Made by a program: the position numbers and the translations under genes
The notes under the pieces: model-generated
Database searches by the model: none
What the model saw: only the letters and a program-made list of their open reading frames with translations
What the model was told of the DNA's origin: nothing
Part shown: piece by piece, positions 18,204 through 25,005 of the stretch
Layout: every line of letters starts with the position of its first letter
How positions within the stretch are numbered: the first letter of the stretch is position 1
Assembly: GCA_963833495.1 (NCBI GenBank)
Contig: CAWHYJ010000011.1
Span: 1 to 64,000 of the forward strand
From: Fodinibacter sp963833495
GTDB lineage: Bacteria; Actinomycetota; Actinomycetes; Actinomycetales; Dermatophilaceae
DNA length: 64,000 bases
Reading direction: 5' to 3'

Positions 18204-18707
18204 TGCATGCTCCTTCGAGGTCTGATGCCGCCTGCCGACACCCGCAAACTCGAGCCCAAGGCCCCCTGCGGTGTTGCCATCGCAAACTGCTTGCGGGTTC
18301 AGACGCCACATAGCGCTATCCGGGCCCAATGGTCGCCGACGGCCCTTTGGAAATCCTTGGGGAAATGGGGTGGGACGGCCCCGTGTGCGGACCGTAAGCG
18401 CTTTGCTGCATTACCGATGTGCGGCATTTGTGTGGTCGTTTTCGACAGAATGTGATGCACCTCACATCCGGGCCGCAGGTGCCCGGATGCCGTGCGCCGC
18501 AGGTGCCCCGGATGCCGCTCGCCGCAGCGCCGCTGAGGGTGACCTGAGAAACCTGGCATTCGGCCACGAGACCCACCCAACGGAGGGAGCATGGCCTCAT
18601 CGGGGAGGCGGCACCAGGGCGCCCCGGCCCGGTGAAGGGCACGGCATGGGCTTGGGCCGAAGCAGTGAGTGTCTCGCCGGCGGCGTCGCCCTGCGCACCG
18701 TCGCGAG
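18204..18707. other. 500-bp intergenic region, locally AT-richer
   Basis: No convincing gene. It contains a perfect Crp/GlxR-like palindrome (18451-18466). It also has a tandem pair of GCCGCAGGTGCCC(C)GGATGCCG units near 18472-18516, with two copies of the window-wide GGATGCCG motif. The part between 18210 and 18460 is clearly less GC-rich than the rest of the window and should be the long 5' region of the surface operon. I looked for c-di-GMP and c-di-AMP riboswitch cores and found neither. Confidence 0.5.
18451..18466. promoter_or_regulatory. Perfect Crp/GlxR-type palindrome
   Basis: TGTGATGCACCTCACA fits TGTGA-N6-TCACA exactly, the consensus of Crp and of the actinobacterial cAMP regulator GlxR. 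It lies about 250 bp upstream of the leader ORF of the surface-protein operon. Binding is inferred. Confidence 0.6.
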
Positions 18708-19040
18708 GTGAGTCCCTGGCTGGAGCTGGCCCTGCTCGGTGACGCGCACCGCAGCGACGGCCGCGACGAGAGCTATGCCGTGCAGCGGCCGCGGCTTCGG
18801 CGGCATCCACACGCGCTCGAGCTCACCGTCAGCGCCGCCTCGACCGACCAGTGGCCGATGCCGAGCCGGGCGCAGTGGCAGGCGTACACCGCGGCGCACT
18901 GCCTGCTCGGCGTGCCGGCGCTGTACTACGTCGAGGGCATCGACACCTCCGGCGAGCGGCTGACGCATGCAGACCTGGTGGCGGTCGCTCGCACCTGGGC
19001 CCGGTACGAGGCGGGCCGCACCGGCGCCGCCGCCGCATAG
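18708..19040 (+). CDS. Hypothetical protein (110 aa)
   Basis: Starting at GTG 18708: VSPWLELALLGDAHRSDGRD, later WPMPSRAQWQAYTAAHCLLG and LYYVEGIDTSGERLTHADLV. The codon pattern and even amino-acid mix look like a real gene, but I do not recognise the family. No membrane segment. An upstream ATG at 18669 would add an Arg-rich stretch and is less likely. It converges on the Nudix gene with 6 bp between the stops. Confidence 0.5.
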   Translation: MSPWLELALLGDAHRSDGRDESYAVQRPRLRRHPHALELTVSAASTDQWPMPSRAQWQAYTAAHCLLGVPALYYVEGIDTSGERLTHADLVAVARTWARYEAGRTGAAAA

Positions 19041-19046
19041 CGACCC

Positions 19047-19493
19047 TCAGCCGAGTCGTTCGGTCAACGCGGCCAGCGCCGCCGGGTACAGCGGCAGCGG
19101 CTCGTGGGCGTCATCCACCGGCCGCCACACCACCGGCAGCACGGTGCCGTCGGACTCGCGGAGCGCAGCGCCCTCGTGGGGTGGCTCCGGGTCGAGCCGG
19201 CCGGTGTAGACGAAGACGATCTCGTGCCCCGCGTGGTTGTCGACCGTGAAGATGTTCTCGACGACGTCGAGGTAGGTGAGGTCGCGGATGGTGGCGTCGA
19301 GCTCCTCACGCACCTCTCGGACGACGGCCTGGCGGTGCGTCTCGCCCGGCTCGACGCTGCCACCGATGAGTCGGTGGTAGCCGAGAGGGTTCTCGACGGT
19401 GGGCGGGCACACGCTGACCGCGTGCGCCGTGCCCTCGGCATCCGGGGCGATGAGCATGGCCTTGACGCGGATGCGCTGCTCACTGCTCCCCAC
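19047..19493 (-). CDS. Nudix hydrolase
   Basis: 148 residues with the Nudix box GGSVEPGETHRQAVVREVRE followed by ELDA. It fits GX5EX7REUXEEXGU except that the last Gly is Asp, which some members tolerate. Family members cleave nucleoside diphosphates linked to another moiety; the substrate here is not predictable. RVKAMLIAPD and LGYHRLIGGSVE fit MutT-like proteins acting on small nucleotides. Confidence 0.85.
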   Translation of the reverse strand: MGSSEQRIRVKAMLIAPDAEGTAHAVSVCPPTVENPLGYHRLIGGSVEPGETHRQAVVREVREELDATIRDLTYLDVVENIFTVDNHAGHEIVFVYTGRLDPEPPHEGAALRESDGTVLPVVWRPVDDAHEPLPLYPAALAALTERLG

Positions 19494-19595
19494 GCCGCGA
19501 CCCTACTCGCGCCCCACCAGGGGTGGCGCAGGACTGCGGCGAAGCCGCGACCCCCTGGCACGCCGTCCGCATCGACACTCAGGACGCTGCCCCGG

Positions 19596-19920
19596 TGCGC
19601 GTTGGAGGGGGTGTCGAGCCGCTGGTGCTGGGTCGCGTCGTCCACGGCCGGCAGGAACACCGCCTCGAAGAGGTCGAACAGGTCCCGCTGGTTCATCGCG
19701 ATGCCGCAGAGGAAGAGGTGCTGCCCCGGCGGCTGGGCGTCGACGGCCGCCACGACCTGCTCGCGGGGCCAGACCCACCGGTGGCTGAGCAGCCATGCGT
19801 CGCCCGGCTCCTCGGGCGGTGGCCGGGGTTCCCGACGCCGTCGCCCAGCCGGCGAGCTCGTCGGCGTCGAGTGCGGGCAGGCCGCGCCCGGGCAGCAGGA
19901 GCTGGTGGTCAGCGACTCAC
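19596..19920 (-). pseudogene. Remnant of a P-loop small-molecule kinase-like gene, frameshifted
   Basis: Two frames together give a recognisable piece: LPALDADELAGWATASGTPA, then after a frame change near 19810, LLSHRWVWPREQVVAAVDAQ and HLFLCGIAMNQRDLFDLFEA, ending around TQHQRLDTPSNAHR. This resembles the middle of AAA/shikimate-kinase-like proteins (LFLCG..N..DLFD.VF). The N-terminal P-loop and the C-terminal helix are not present. I see no start codon or ribosome site. It lies in the gap between the Nudix gene and the small secreted protein. Confidence 0.55.
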
Positions 19921-19954
19921 TGGATGCCGGTGTCGTGCAGCCGGGTTCGCGGCG

Positions 19955-20455
19955 TCAGTCGTCGTCGTGGTCGCCCTGGCTCGAGGCGATGTAGACGCCC
20001 AGGTTGGCGGCGGGCCGGATCAGCACGACCGGGTCGTCGCAGTGCTTGGTGCCCGCGATGGTCGTGGAGGTGGAGCCGTCACCGGCCTCGCTGAGCGCGA
20101 ACGCTCCGGTGGAGGACCCGAGGGTACCGTCGCAGACCAGGGTGGCGACCACCGAGCGGACCGGGGTGGTTCCGTTGCCCTGGGGCGGCGGGATCACCAG
20201 ACCACGGATCTTCACCGTGATCCGCCCGTCCTCGCGCACCCGCACCGTGCTCGGCCCGTTGACCCAGGGGCGGCCCCCAGGAAGGATGCCGGCGATCGTC
20301 GGGCTGTCCGGCGCGGGCATGCTGCCCACCAGGTCGGCCCGCAGGATCGAGTGGCCGCTGCCACCGTCGGCCAGGGCGGGGGCCGCCGTCACGGCCAGCA
20401 GGGTCACCGCTGCGGCTGCGGTGGCGCAGATTCGGGTCGTTCGCGTCCTGAGCAT
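19955..20455 (-). CDS. Small secreted protein of unknown function
   Basis: 166 residues starting MLRTRTTRICATAAAAVTLL, a signal peptide that ends around APALA. The mature part has two widely spaced Cys (LVCDGTL, TKHCDDP) that could pair and ends in an acidic GDHDDD tail. I do not recognise the family. GAGAGGG lies 7-9 nt before the ATG at 20455; the frame is open 11 codons further. A perfect Crp/GlxR-like palindrome sits 24 bp upstream of the start. Confidence 0.7.
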   Translation of the reverse strand: MLRTRTTRICATAAAAVTLLAVTAAPALADGGSGHSILRADLVGSMPAPDSPTIAGILPGGRPWVNGPSTVRVREDGRITVKIRGLVIPPPQGNGTTPVRSVVATLVCDGTLGSSTGAFALSEAGDGSTSTTIAGTKHCDDPVVLIRPAANLGVYIASSQGDHDDD

Positions 20456-20478
20456 GGTTGGTCCCTCTCGTGCTGCGA

Positions 20479-20494
20479 TGTGAGCCACCTCACA
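20479..20494. promoter_or_regulatory. Perfect Crp/GlxR-type palindrome
   Basis: TGTGAGCCACCTCACA fits TGTGA-N6-TCACA and lies 24 bp upstream of the small secreted-protein gene. So close to the start codon it would more likely repress than activate. Confidence 0.55.
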
Positions 20495-20819
20495 GACGGC
20501 TCCCGATGCCTCTCCTACGGGGCGGCGGCGCCATCCGTTCAGTCGGCCCGGCTGGCATTCCCACCCACCCCCGCAGGCCGCGCACGGCTGACGTTCGGCA
20601 GACCTGAACGGCGCGCTGACGCACGAGACCTCACACCGCTCCGATTCCAGATCAACAAGGCGACCAATGCCACCGATCAGGGCGCCCGGTCCCGGTCTCG
20701 CCCCCTCATGACGTGAGCCTCGTCGCCGGCACGGCAGCCCGCCACTTCAACCAGGTCCAACGACGGGTCCAGCGCTGCCACGGGCGCAGCATCCTGCGCC
20801 CATGACAGGGCCGGCGGAC
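20495..20819. other. 325-bp gap without a gene
   Basis: Between the small secreted protein and the end of modC. I see no conserved frame, no convincing hairpin and no repeat. It should hold the promoter of the minus-strand gene at 19955-20455. Confidence 0.4.
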
Positions 20820-21905
20820 TCAGGCGGTGTGCGTGTGGCCGTAGACCTCGAGCTCGGTGGCCTTGGCCGACAGCCACACCTGCTGGCCGGCAGCCAGCCC
20901 GAGCTCGGCGACGGCCGCCGGGGTGACGTCGACCAGCGCCGACGGCTCGCCGGCGAGGTCGAGCCGCACCCGGTCGGTGAGCAGCGAGAGCCCGGTGATC
21001 GTCGCGGGCCAGGTGTTGCGCACGCTGGAGGCGTCGGGTGGTGCGGTGCTGACCACCACGGCCGAGGGGCGCAGCGCCACCAGCACCTCGCCCCGCTCGT
21101 GGTGGTCAGGGACCACGAACGATCCGCCTCGCGCCAGCACCACGCGGGGGCCGTCGGCCGTGCCGGCGTACAGGTTGAGACCGACCAACCGCGCCACGTA
21201 GTCGGTGGCCGGGCGTCGGGCGACCTCGGCCGGTGTGCCCTCCTGCACCACCCGTCCGTGCTCGAGCACCAGCAGGCGGTCGGCGAGCACGAGCGCCTCG
21301 AGCGGGTCGTGCGTCACGAGCAGGCAAGGCCCGGCGAAGTCGGCGAGGTGGCGCTTGAGCTCGCCCTGCACATCGAGCCGGGTGCGGGCGTCGAGTGCGG
21401 AGAGGGGCTCGTCGAGCAGCAGAAGGGCTGGGTCCCCCGCCAGTGCACGCCCCAGTGCGACCCGCTGGGCCTGCCCGCCGGACAGGTCGGCCGGCCGCCG
21501 CCGGGCGAGGTCGGAGAGGCCGAGCCTGTCGAGCCACCCGGCCGCAACGGCCCGCGACGGTGCACGACGCAGCCCGCGCACCCGTGGGGAGAAGGCGACG
21601 TTGTCGAGCACGTTGAGATGGGGGAAGAGCCGGTAGTCCTGGAAGACGACACCGACCGGTCGGTGCGCCGCCTCGACGAAACCACCGGTGTCGGCGTCGT
21701 CGAGGGTGACCCCGTCGAGCGAGATGCGTCCCCCCGAGAGCGGCAGGAGCCCCGCGAGCGCCGACAGCAGGGTCGACTTCCCCGAGCCGTTCGGCCCGAG
21801 CACCGCCAGCACCTCCCCCGGCGCAGCGCTGACGGCGGCCCGCAGGGTGAACCCGCCGCGGACCACCTCGGCATCGGCAGTCAGGCCCCTCGGCGCGGCG
21901 CTCAT
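20820..21905 (-). CDS. modC: Molybdate ABC transporter ATP-binding protein ModC
   Basis: ATPase that drives molybdate (or tungstate) import. Walker A GPNGSGKST near residue 40, Q-loop VVFQDYRLFP, signature LSGGQAQR near 141, Walker B LLLLDEPLSALDARTR near 163, switch His in LLVTHDPLEA. Residues ~290-355 form a TOBE/mop domain (NTWPATITGLSLLTDRVRLD ... GLAAGQQVWLSAKATEL), which senses oxyanion. 361 residues is the usual ModC size. The ATG at 21905 overlaps the modB stop by 4 bp (ATGA). Confidence 0.93.
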   Translation of the reverse strand: MSAAPRGLTADAEVVRGGFTLRAAVSAAPGEVLAVLGPNGSGKSTLLSALAGLLPLSGGRISLDGVTLDDADTGGFVEAAHRPVGVVFQDYRLFPHLNVLDNVAFSPRVRGLRRAPSRAVAAGWLDRLGLSDLARRRPADLSGGQAQRVALGRALAGDPALLLLDEPLSALDARTRLDVQGELKRHLADFAGPCLLVTHDPLEALVLADRLLVLEHGRVVQEGTPAEVARRPATDYVARLVGLNLYAGTADGPRVVLARGGSFVVPDHHERGEVLVALRPSAVVVSTAPPDASSVRNTWPATITGLSLLTDRVRLDLAGEPSALVDVTPAAVAELGLAAGQQVWLSAKATELEVYGHTHTA

Positions 21906-22774
21906 GACGCGGCGCCGCCGCGAAGCCACTTGTCCCGCAACGACACCAGCACCACGACGGACACCAGCAACAGCACCAGGCTGAGCAGGATGGCCGCCTC
22001 GGGGTCGGTCTCGAGCGCGTAGTAGACCGCGATCGGCATCGTCTGGGTACGCCCCGGGAAGCTGCCGGCGAAGGTGATGGTGGCCCCGAACTCCCCCAGC
22101 GCCCGCGCCCAGCACAGCACCGCCCCCGCTGCCAGCGACGGTGCGACGAGCGGCAGCGTGACCCGCCGGAACACCGTCATCCGCCGTGCCCCGAGCGTCG
22201 CCGCGGCCTCCTCGAAGCCGCGGTCGGCCGAGCGCAGCGCCCCCTCGACCGTGACCACCAGGAACGGCATGGCCACGAACGTCTCGGCCATCACCACCGC
22301 CGCCGGGCTGAACGGGATGGTGATGCCGAACCACTGGTCGAGGTACTGGCCGACAAAACCGTTGCGGCCGAACGCCATCAGCAGGGCAACACCACCCACC
22401 ACCGGTGGCAGCACCAGCGGCAGAGTGACCAGTGCGCGCACCACCCGCAGCCCCGGCACCGAGGTGCGCGCCAGCACCCAGGCCAGCGGCACGCCGACCA
22501 CCACGGAGATCGCCGTGGCGAGCGTCGACGTCCACAGCGACAACCTCAGCGCCTCGCCGGCCTGCGAGCCGTGCAGGATCTCCCACGCGTTCCCCCACGG
22601 GGCCCGGACGAGCAGCCCGGCCAGCGGGACGACGAGGAAGGCCACCGCGACGAGGGCGGGGACCAGCAGCGGCCAGGGAGCCGACCGCGCACCCGCGCCC
22701 GTCGCAGCCCGCCGCTCGCGCTCCGCCCGGCTCAACCTCGTGGATGCCGTGTGCCGGGTTCCGTTGGCGCTCAC
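21902..22774 (-). CDS. modB: Molybdate ABC transporter permease ModB
   Basis: Inner-membrane permease of 290 residues with about six helices. The EAA loop reads RGFEEAAATLGARRMTVFRR, followed by VTLPLVAPSLAAGAVLCWAR and ALGEFGATITFAGSFPGRTQ, close to ModB/CysT sequences. It starts 10 bp after the modA stop and overlaps modC by 4 bp. Confidence 0.93.
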   Translation of the reverse strand: MSANGTRHTASTRLSRAERERRAATGAGARSAPWPLLVPALVAVAFLVVPLAGLLVRAPWGNAWEILHGSQAGEALRLSLWTSTLATAISVVVGVPLAWVLARTSVPGLRVVRALVTLPLVLPPVVGGVALLMAFGRNGFVGQYLDQWFGITIPFSPAAVVMAETFVAMPFLVVTVEGALRSADRGFEEAAATLGARRMTVFRRVTLPLVAPSLAAGAVLCWARALGEFGATITFAGSFPGRTQTMPIAVYYALETDPEAAILLSLVLLLVSVVVLVSLRDKWLRGGAAS

Positions 22775-22784
22775 CAGGTGCTCG

Positions 22785-23588
22785 TCATGGTTGCTGGAAA
22801 CCTGCGGCCGTCAGCACGTGCGCCCCCTCCGGGGAGAGGACGAACTCGACGAACGCGGCCGCTGTCGCGGCGTTGGCGCTCCGGGTCAGCGCGGCGATCG
22901 GGTAGCTGGTGGCGGCGTTGACGCCTGCCGGGATCTCGACGCCCGTGACCTTGTCACCGGCGGCGAGCACGTCGGTCACGTAGACGACACCGGCGTCGAC
23001 CTCGCCGAGCTGCACCTTGCTGAGCACCGACTTCACGTCGGGCTCCAACGTCACCGGCGTGACGGTGACCTCGGCGTTGGCGAACACCTTCTCGGCCGTC
23101 GACCCGCACGGCACCTGGGGCTGGCACAGGGCGGTCTTCACGGCCGCGTCGGCGAGCGACTCGACGCCGGTGACCCTACCGGGGTTGGCCGGCGGCACCG
23201 CGATCTCCATGACGTTCTGCGCGAACGGTTTCGGGTCGGCAGCAGCGCCGGCGGCCACCACGGCATCCATGGTCTTGACGCTCGCCGACGCGAAGACGTC
23301 GGCGGGGGCACCGGAGGTGATCTGGGTGGCCAGCGCCGAGCTGGCGGCGAAGCTGAAGGTGACCTTCACCCCGGGGTGCGCCGCCTCGAACTGCCGTCCC
23401 AGGGTGGTGAACGACTCGGTGAGCGAGGCAGCGGCGAGCACCGTGAGGTCACCGCCCACCGAGGCCGAGGACGACGCGGATGCCGTGTCGCCGGCGGTGC
23501 CGCTGGTGCCGGCGCTGCCGCCCGGCCCGCAGCCGGCCAGGCCGGCCCCGACCAGGACGGCCACCAGGGCGAGGGCGGTGCGACGCAT
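22785..23588 (-). CDS. modA: Molybdate-binding lipoprotein ModA
   Basis: Periplasmic-type substrate-binding lipoprotein. Signal peptide with lipobox LAGC at residues 16-19 (MRRTALALVAVLVGAGLAGC), then a Ser/Gly linker and a type II binding fold: LTVLAAASLTESFTTLGRQF, FSFAASSALATQI (oxyanion-binding Ser), VDAGVVYVTDV. GAAGGAG lies 7 nt before the ATG. A frame upstream is open but has no ribosome site. Confidence 0.93.
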   Translation of the reverse strand: MRRTALALVAVLVGAGLAGCGPGGSAGTSGTAGDTASASSSASVGGDLTVLAAASLTESFTTLGRQFEAAHPGVKVTFSFAASSALATQITSGAPADVFASASVKTMDAVVAAGAAADPKPFAQNVMEIAVPPANPGRVTGVESLADAAVKTALCQPQVPCGSTAEKVFANAEVTVTPVTLEPDVKSVLSKVQLGEVDAGVVYVTDVLAAGDKVTGVEIPAGVNAATSYPIAALTRSANAATAAAFVEFVLSPEGAHVLTAAGFQQP

Positions 23589-23640
23589 TCGGGCTCCTTC
23601 GGGCGGCCGTTTCGTGGCGGGGTGACGAGGGGCGTGCCGG

Positions 23641-24051
23641 TCAGTGCAGGCGGGGGATCTCGACGGAGACGTTGGTCGCCTTGACCGCCGCGACGGCAAG
23701 CACTCCCGGCTCCAGGCCCAGCTCGTCGACCGCCTCTCGGCTCAGCAGCGACACGAAGCGGTGGGGACCGGCCTGGATCTCGACCTGCGCCATCACGGTG
23801 TCCTTGACGACCCGGGTGACCAGTCCGCTGAAGCGGTTGCGCACGGAGGCCGCGACGACGTCACCGGTCTCGAGGTGCGCCGACTCCCGGGCCAGCTCCT
23901 CGGCGAAGTGCGCGAGCACGGCACCGTCGACCCCACGCCGCCCGGACTCGTCGGTGGTGGTCTCGAGCCGGCCGCTGTCAGCCCACCGGCGCAGGGTGTC
24001 GGCACTGACGCCGAGCAGGTCGGCAGCCTCCTTGATCCGGAACACGGGCAC
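23641..24051 (-). CDS. HTH-TOBE molybdate-responsive regulator
   Basis: Residues 1-60 are a MerR/excisionase-type helix-turn-helix (FRIKEAADLLGVSADTLRRW). Residues 67-134 are a mop/TOBE domain (SVRNRFSGLVTRVVKDTVMA ... SREAVDELGLEPGVLAVAAV), which binds molybdate. So it should report molybdate to modABC, which follows 52 bp downstream. GTG start. There is no ribosome site, and a TACAGT -10 lies 6-7 nt before the start, so the mRNA is probably leaderless. Two palindromes immediately upstream are likely its own operators. Confidence 0.85.
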   Translation of the reverse strand: MPVFRIKEAADLLGVSADTLRRWADSGRLETTTDESGRRGVDGAVLAHFAEELARESAHLETGDVVAASVRNRFSGLVTRVVKDTVMAQVEIQAGPHRFVSLLSREAVDELGLEPGVLAVAAVKATNVSVEIPRLH

Positions 24052-24063
24052 AGCAGAACTGTA

Positions 24064-24108
24064 GCCGCAGATGCGGCTCAGGTGTACGTCATCGACCGCA
24101 TCTGCGGC
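24064..24108. promoter_or_regulatory. Two palindromic operators before the TOBE regulator
   Basis: GCCGCAGATGCGGC (24064-24077) and ACCGCATCTGCGGC (24095-24108) are both palindromes of the form CCGCA-N2-TGCGG. They are also complementary to each other, with centres about 31 bp (three turns) apart. They lie directly upstream of the predicted -10 of the regulator gene. The obvious candidate ligand is the regulator itself. Confidence 0.6.
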
Positions 24109-24203
24109 TTCACAGCGCGATCCAGCCCCTCCAACAGCCCTCGGGCTCGCGGCATCCGCGCCTCGCCCAGCGTTGCGACTTCTCGCAACCGCGCTCGCCA
24201 GCG

Positions 24204-24941
24204 GTGGCGGGCCCAGCGCCGAACGACACGCCGACGACCGCCACCGTCGTCACCGCGTTGCCGTCGACCATCACCCAGGACACCACGGGCGCCACCACCG
24301 ACGCCCTCGACGCCTCGCTCAACGCGAACTGCGGCGCGCCGCTCACCAACGCCAGCGTCTGGTTCGCGTACACCGACCCCGACGGGGGCGGCGTGGTGGC
24401 CGACATGTCGGCGTCGTCGTACACGGGTGGGTTCATCGTGACCGAGGGCGGCCCCGCCGCGGGCAACCTCGTCGCGTGCGGACCCATGACGGTCGGCTTC
24501 ACGACCAGCCCGGGCCAGACCTACTACGTGATGGCGTTCTCCGACACGGCGACCAACGGCGGCCAGCTCGAGGTCACCTTCGACGAGGCACCGCCCGCTC
24601 CCGAGGCCACCATCACCGTCAACCCGCAGGCGACCGCCTTCAAGGACGGCAGCGCCAAGCTCACCGGCACCTACTCGTGCAGCAACGCCGACGAGTTCAG
24701 CGATGTCGACGGCACGCTGACCCAGCAGGTGGGGCGGGTGAAGATCACCGGTGACTTCTTCGTCAGCCCCCTGCAGTGCGACGGGGCGGTCCACACCTGG
24801 GAGGCGATCGCCACCAGCCAGAACGGTCTCTTCCGCGGCGGCAAGGGCGCCACGGTGGCGTTCACCTTCGCCTGTGGTGCGCTCGACTGCGCGCTCGGCT
24901 TCACCGAGCAGACCGTCAAGCTGAACACCAGCAAGAAGTAG
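24204..24941 (+). CDS. Secreted-type protein lacking a visible signal peptide
   Basis: 245 residues from GTG 24204 (VAGPAPNDTPTTATVVTALP). The N-terminal part, TDALDASLNANCGAPLTNAS then VWFAYTDPDGGGVVADMS, resembles secreted beta-sandwich modules with Cys pairs. The second half carries YSCSN, LQCDG and CGALDC. A signal-peptide-like stretch (PALRLLATALASG) exists just upstream but in another frame, so a one- or two-base shift may have removed it. As written the product would stay in the cytoplasm. I do not recognise the family. Confidence 0.6.
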   Translation: MAGPAPNDTPTTATVVTALPSTITQDTTGATTDALDASLNANCGAPLTNASVWFAYTDPDGGGVVADMSASSYTGGFIVTEGGPAAGNLVACGPMTVGFTTSPGQTYYVMAFSDTATNGGQLEVTFDEAPPAPEATITVNPQATAFKDGSAKLTGTYSCSNADEFSDVDGTLTQQVGRVKITGDFFVSPLQCDGAVHTWEAIATSQNGLFRGGKGATVAFTFACGALDCALGFTEQTVKLNTSKK

Positions 24942-24954
24942 TCACACACCAGGG

Positions 24955-24993
24955 CCCGGATGCCGTGTGGGAGGCGACCACGCGGCATCCGGG
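24955..24993. terminator. Bidirectional hairpin built of inverted GGATGCCG motifs
   Basis: CCCGGATGCCGTGTGG (24955-24970) pairs with CCACGCGGCATCCGGG (24978-24993) across a 7-nt loop, with one G-T wobble. It sits between two convergent genes. Confidence 0.75.
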
Positions 24994-25005
24994 GTGGTGC
25001 AGTGG

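Noticed and set aside
18204..18460. Riboswitch before the surface-protein operon
   Set aside because: Searched for cores of c-di-GMP-I, c-di-AMP, cobalamin and TPP classes by eye; none found, only a long AT-richer leader.
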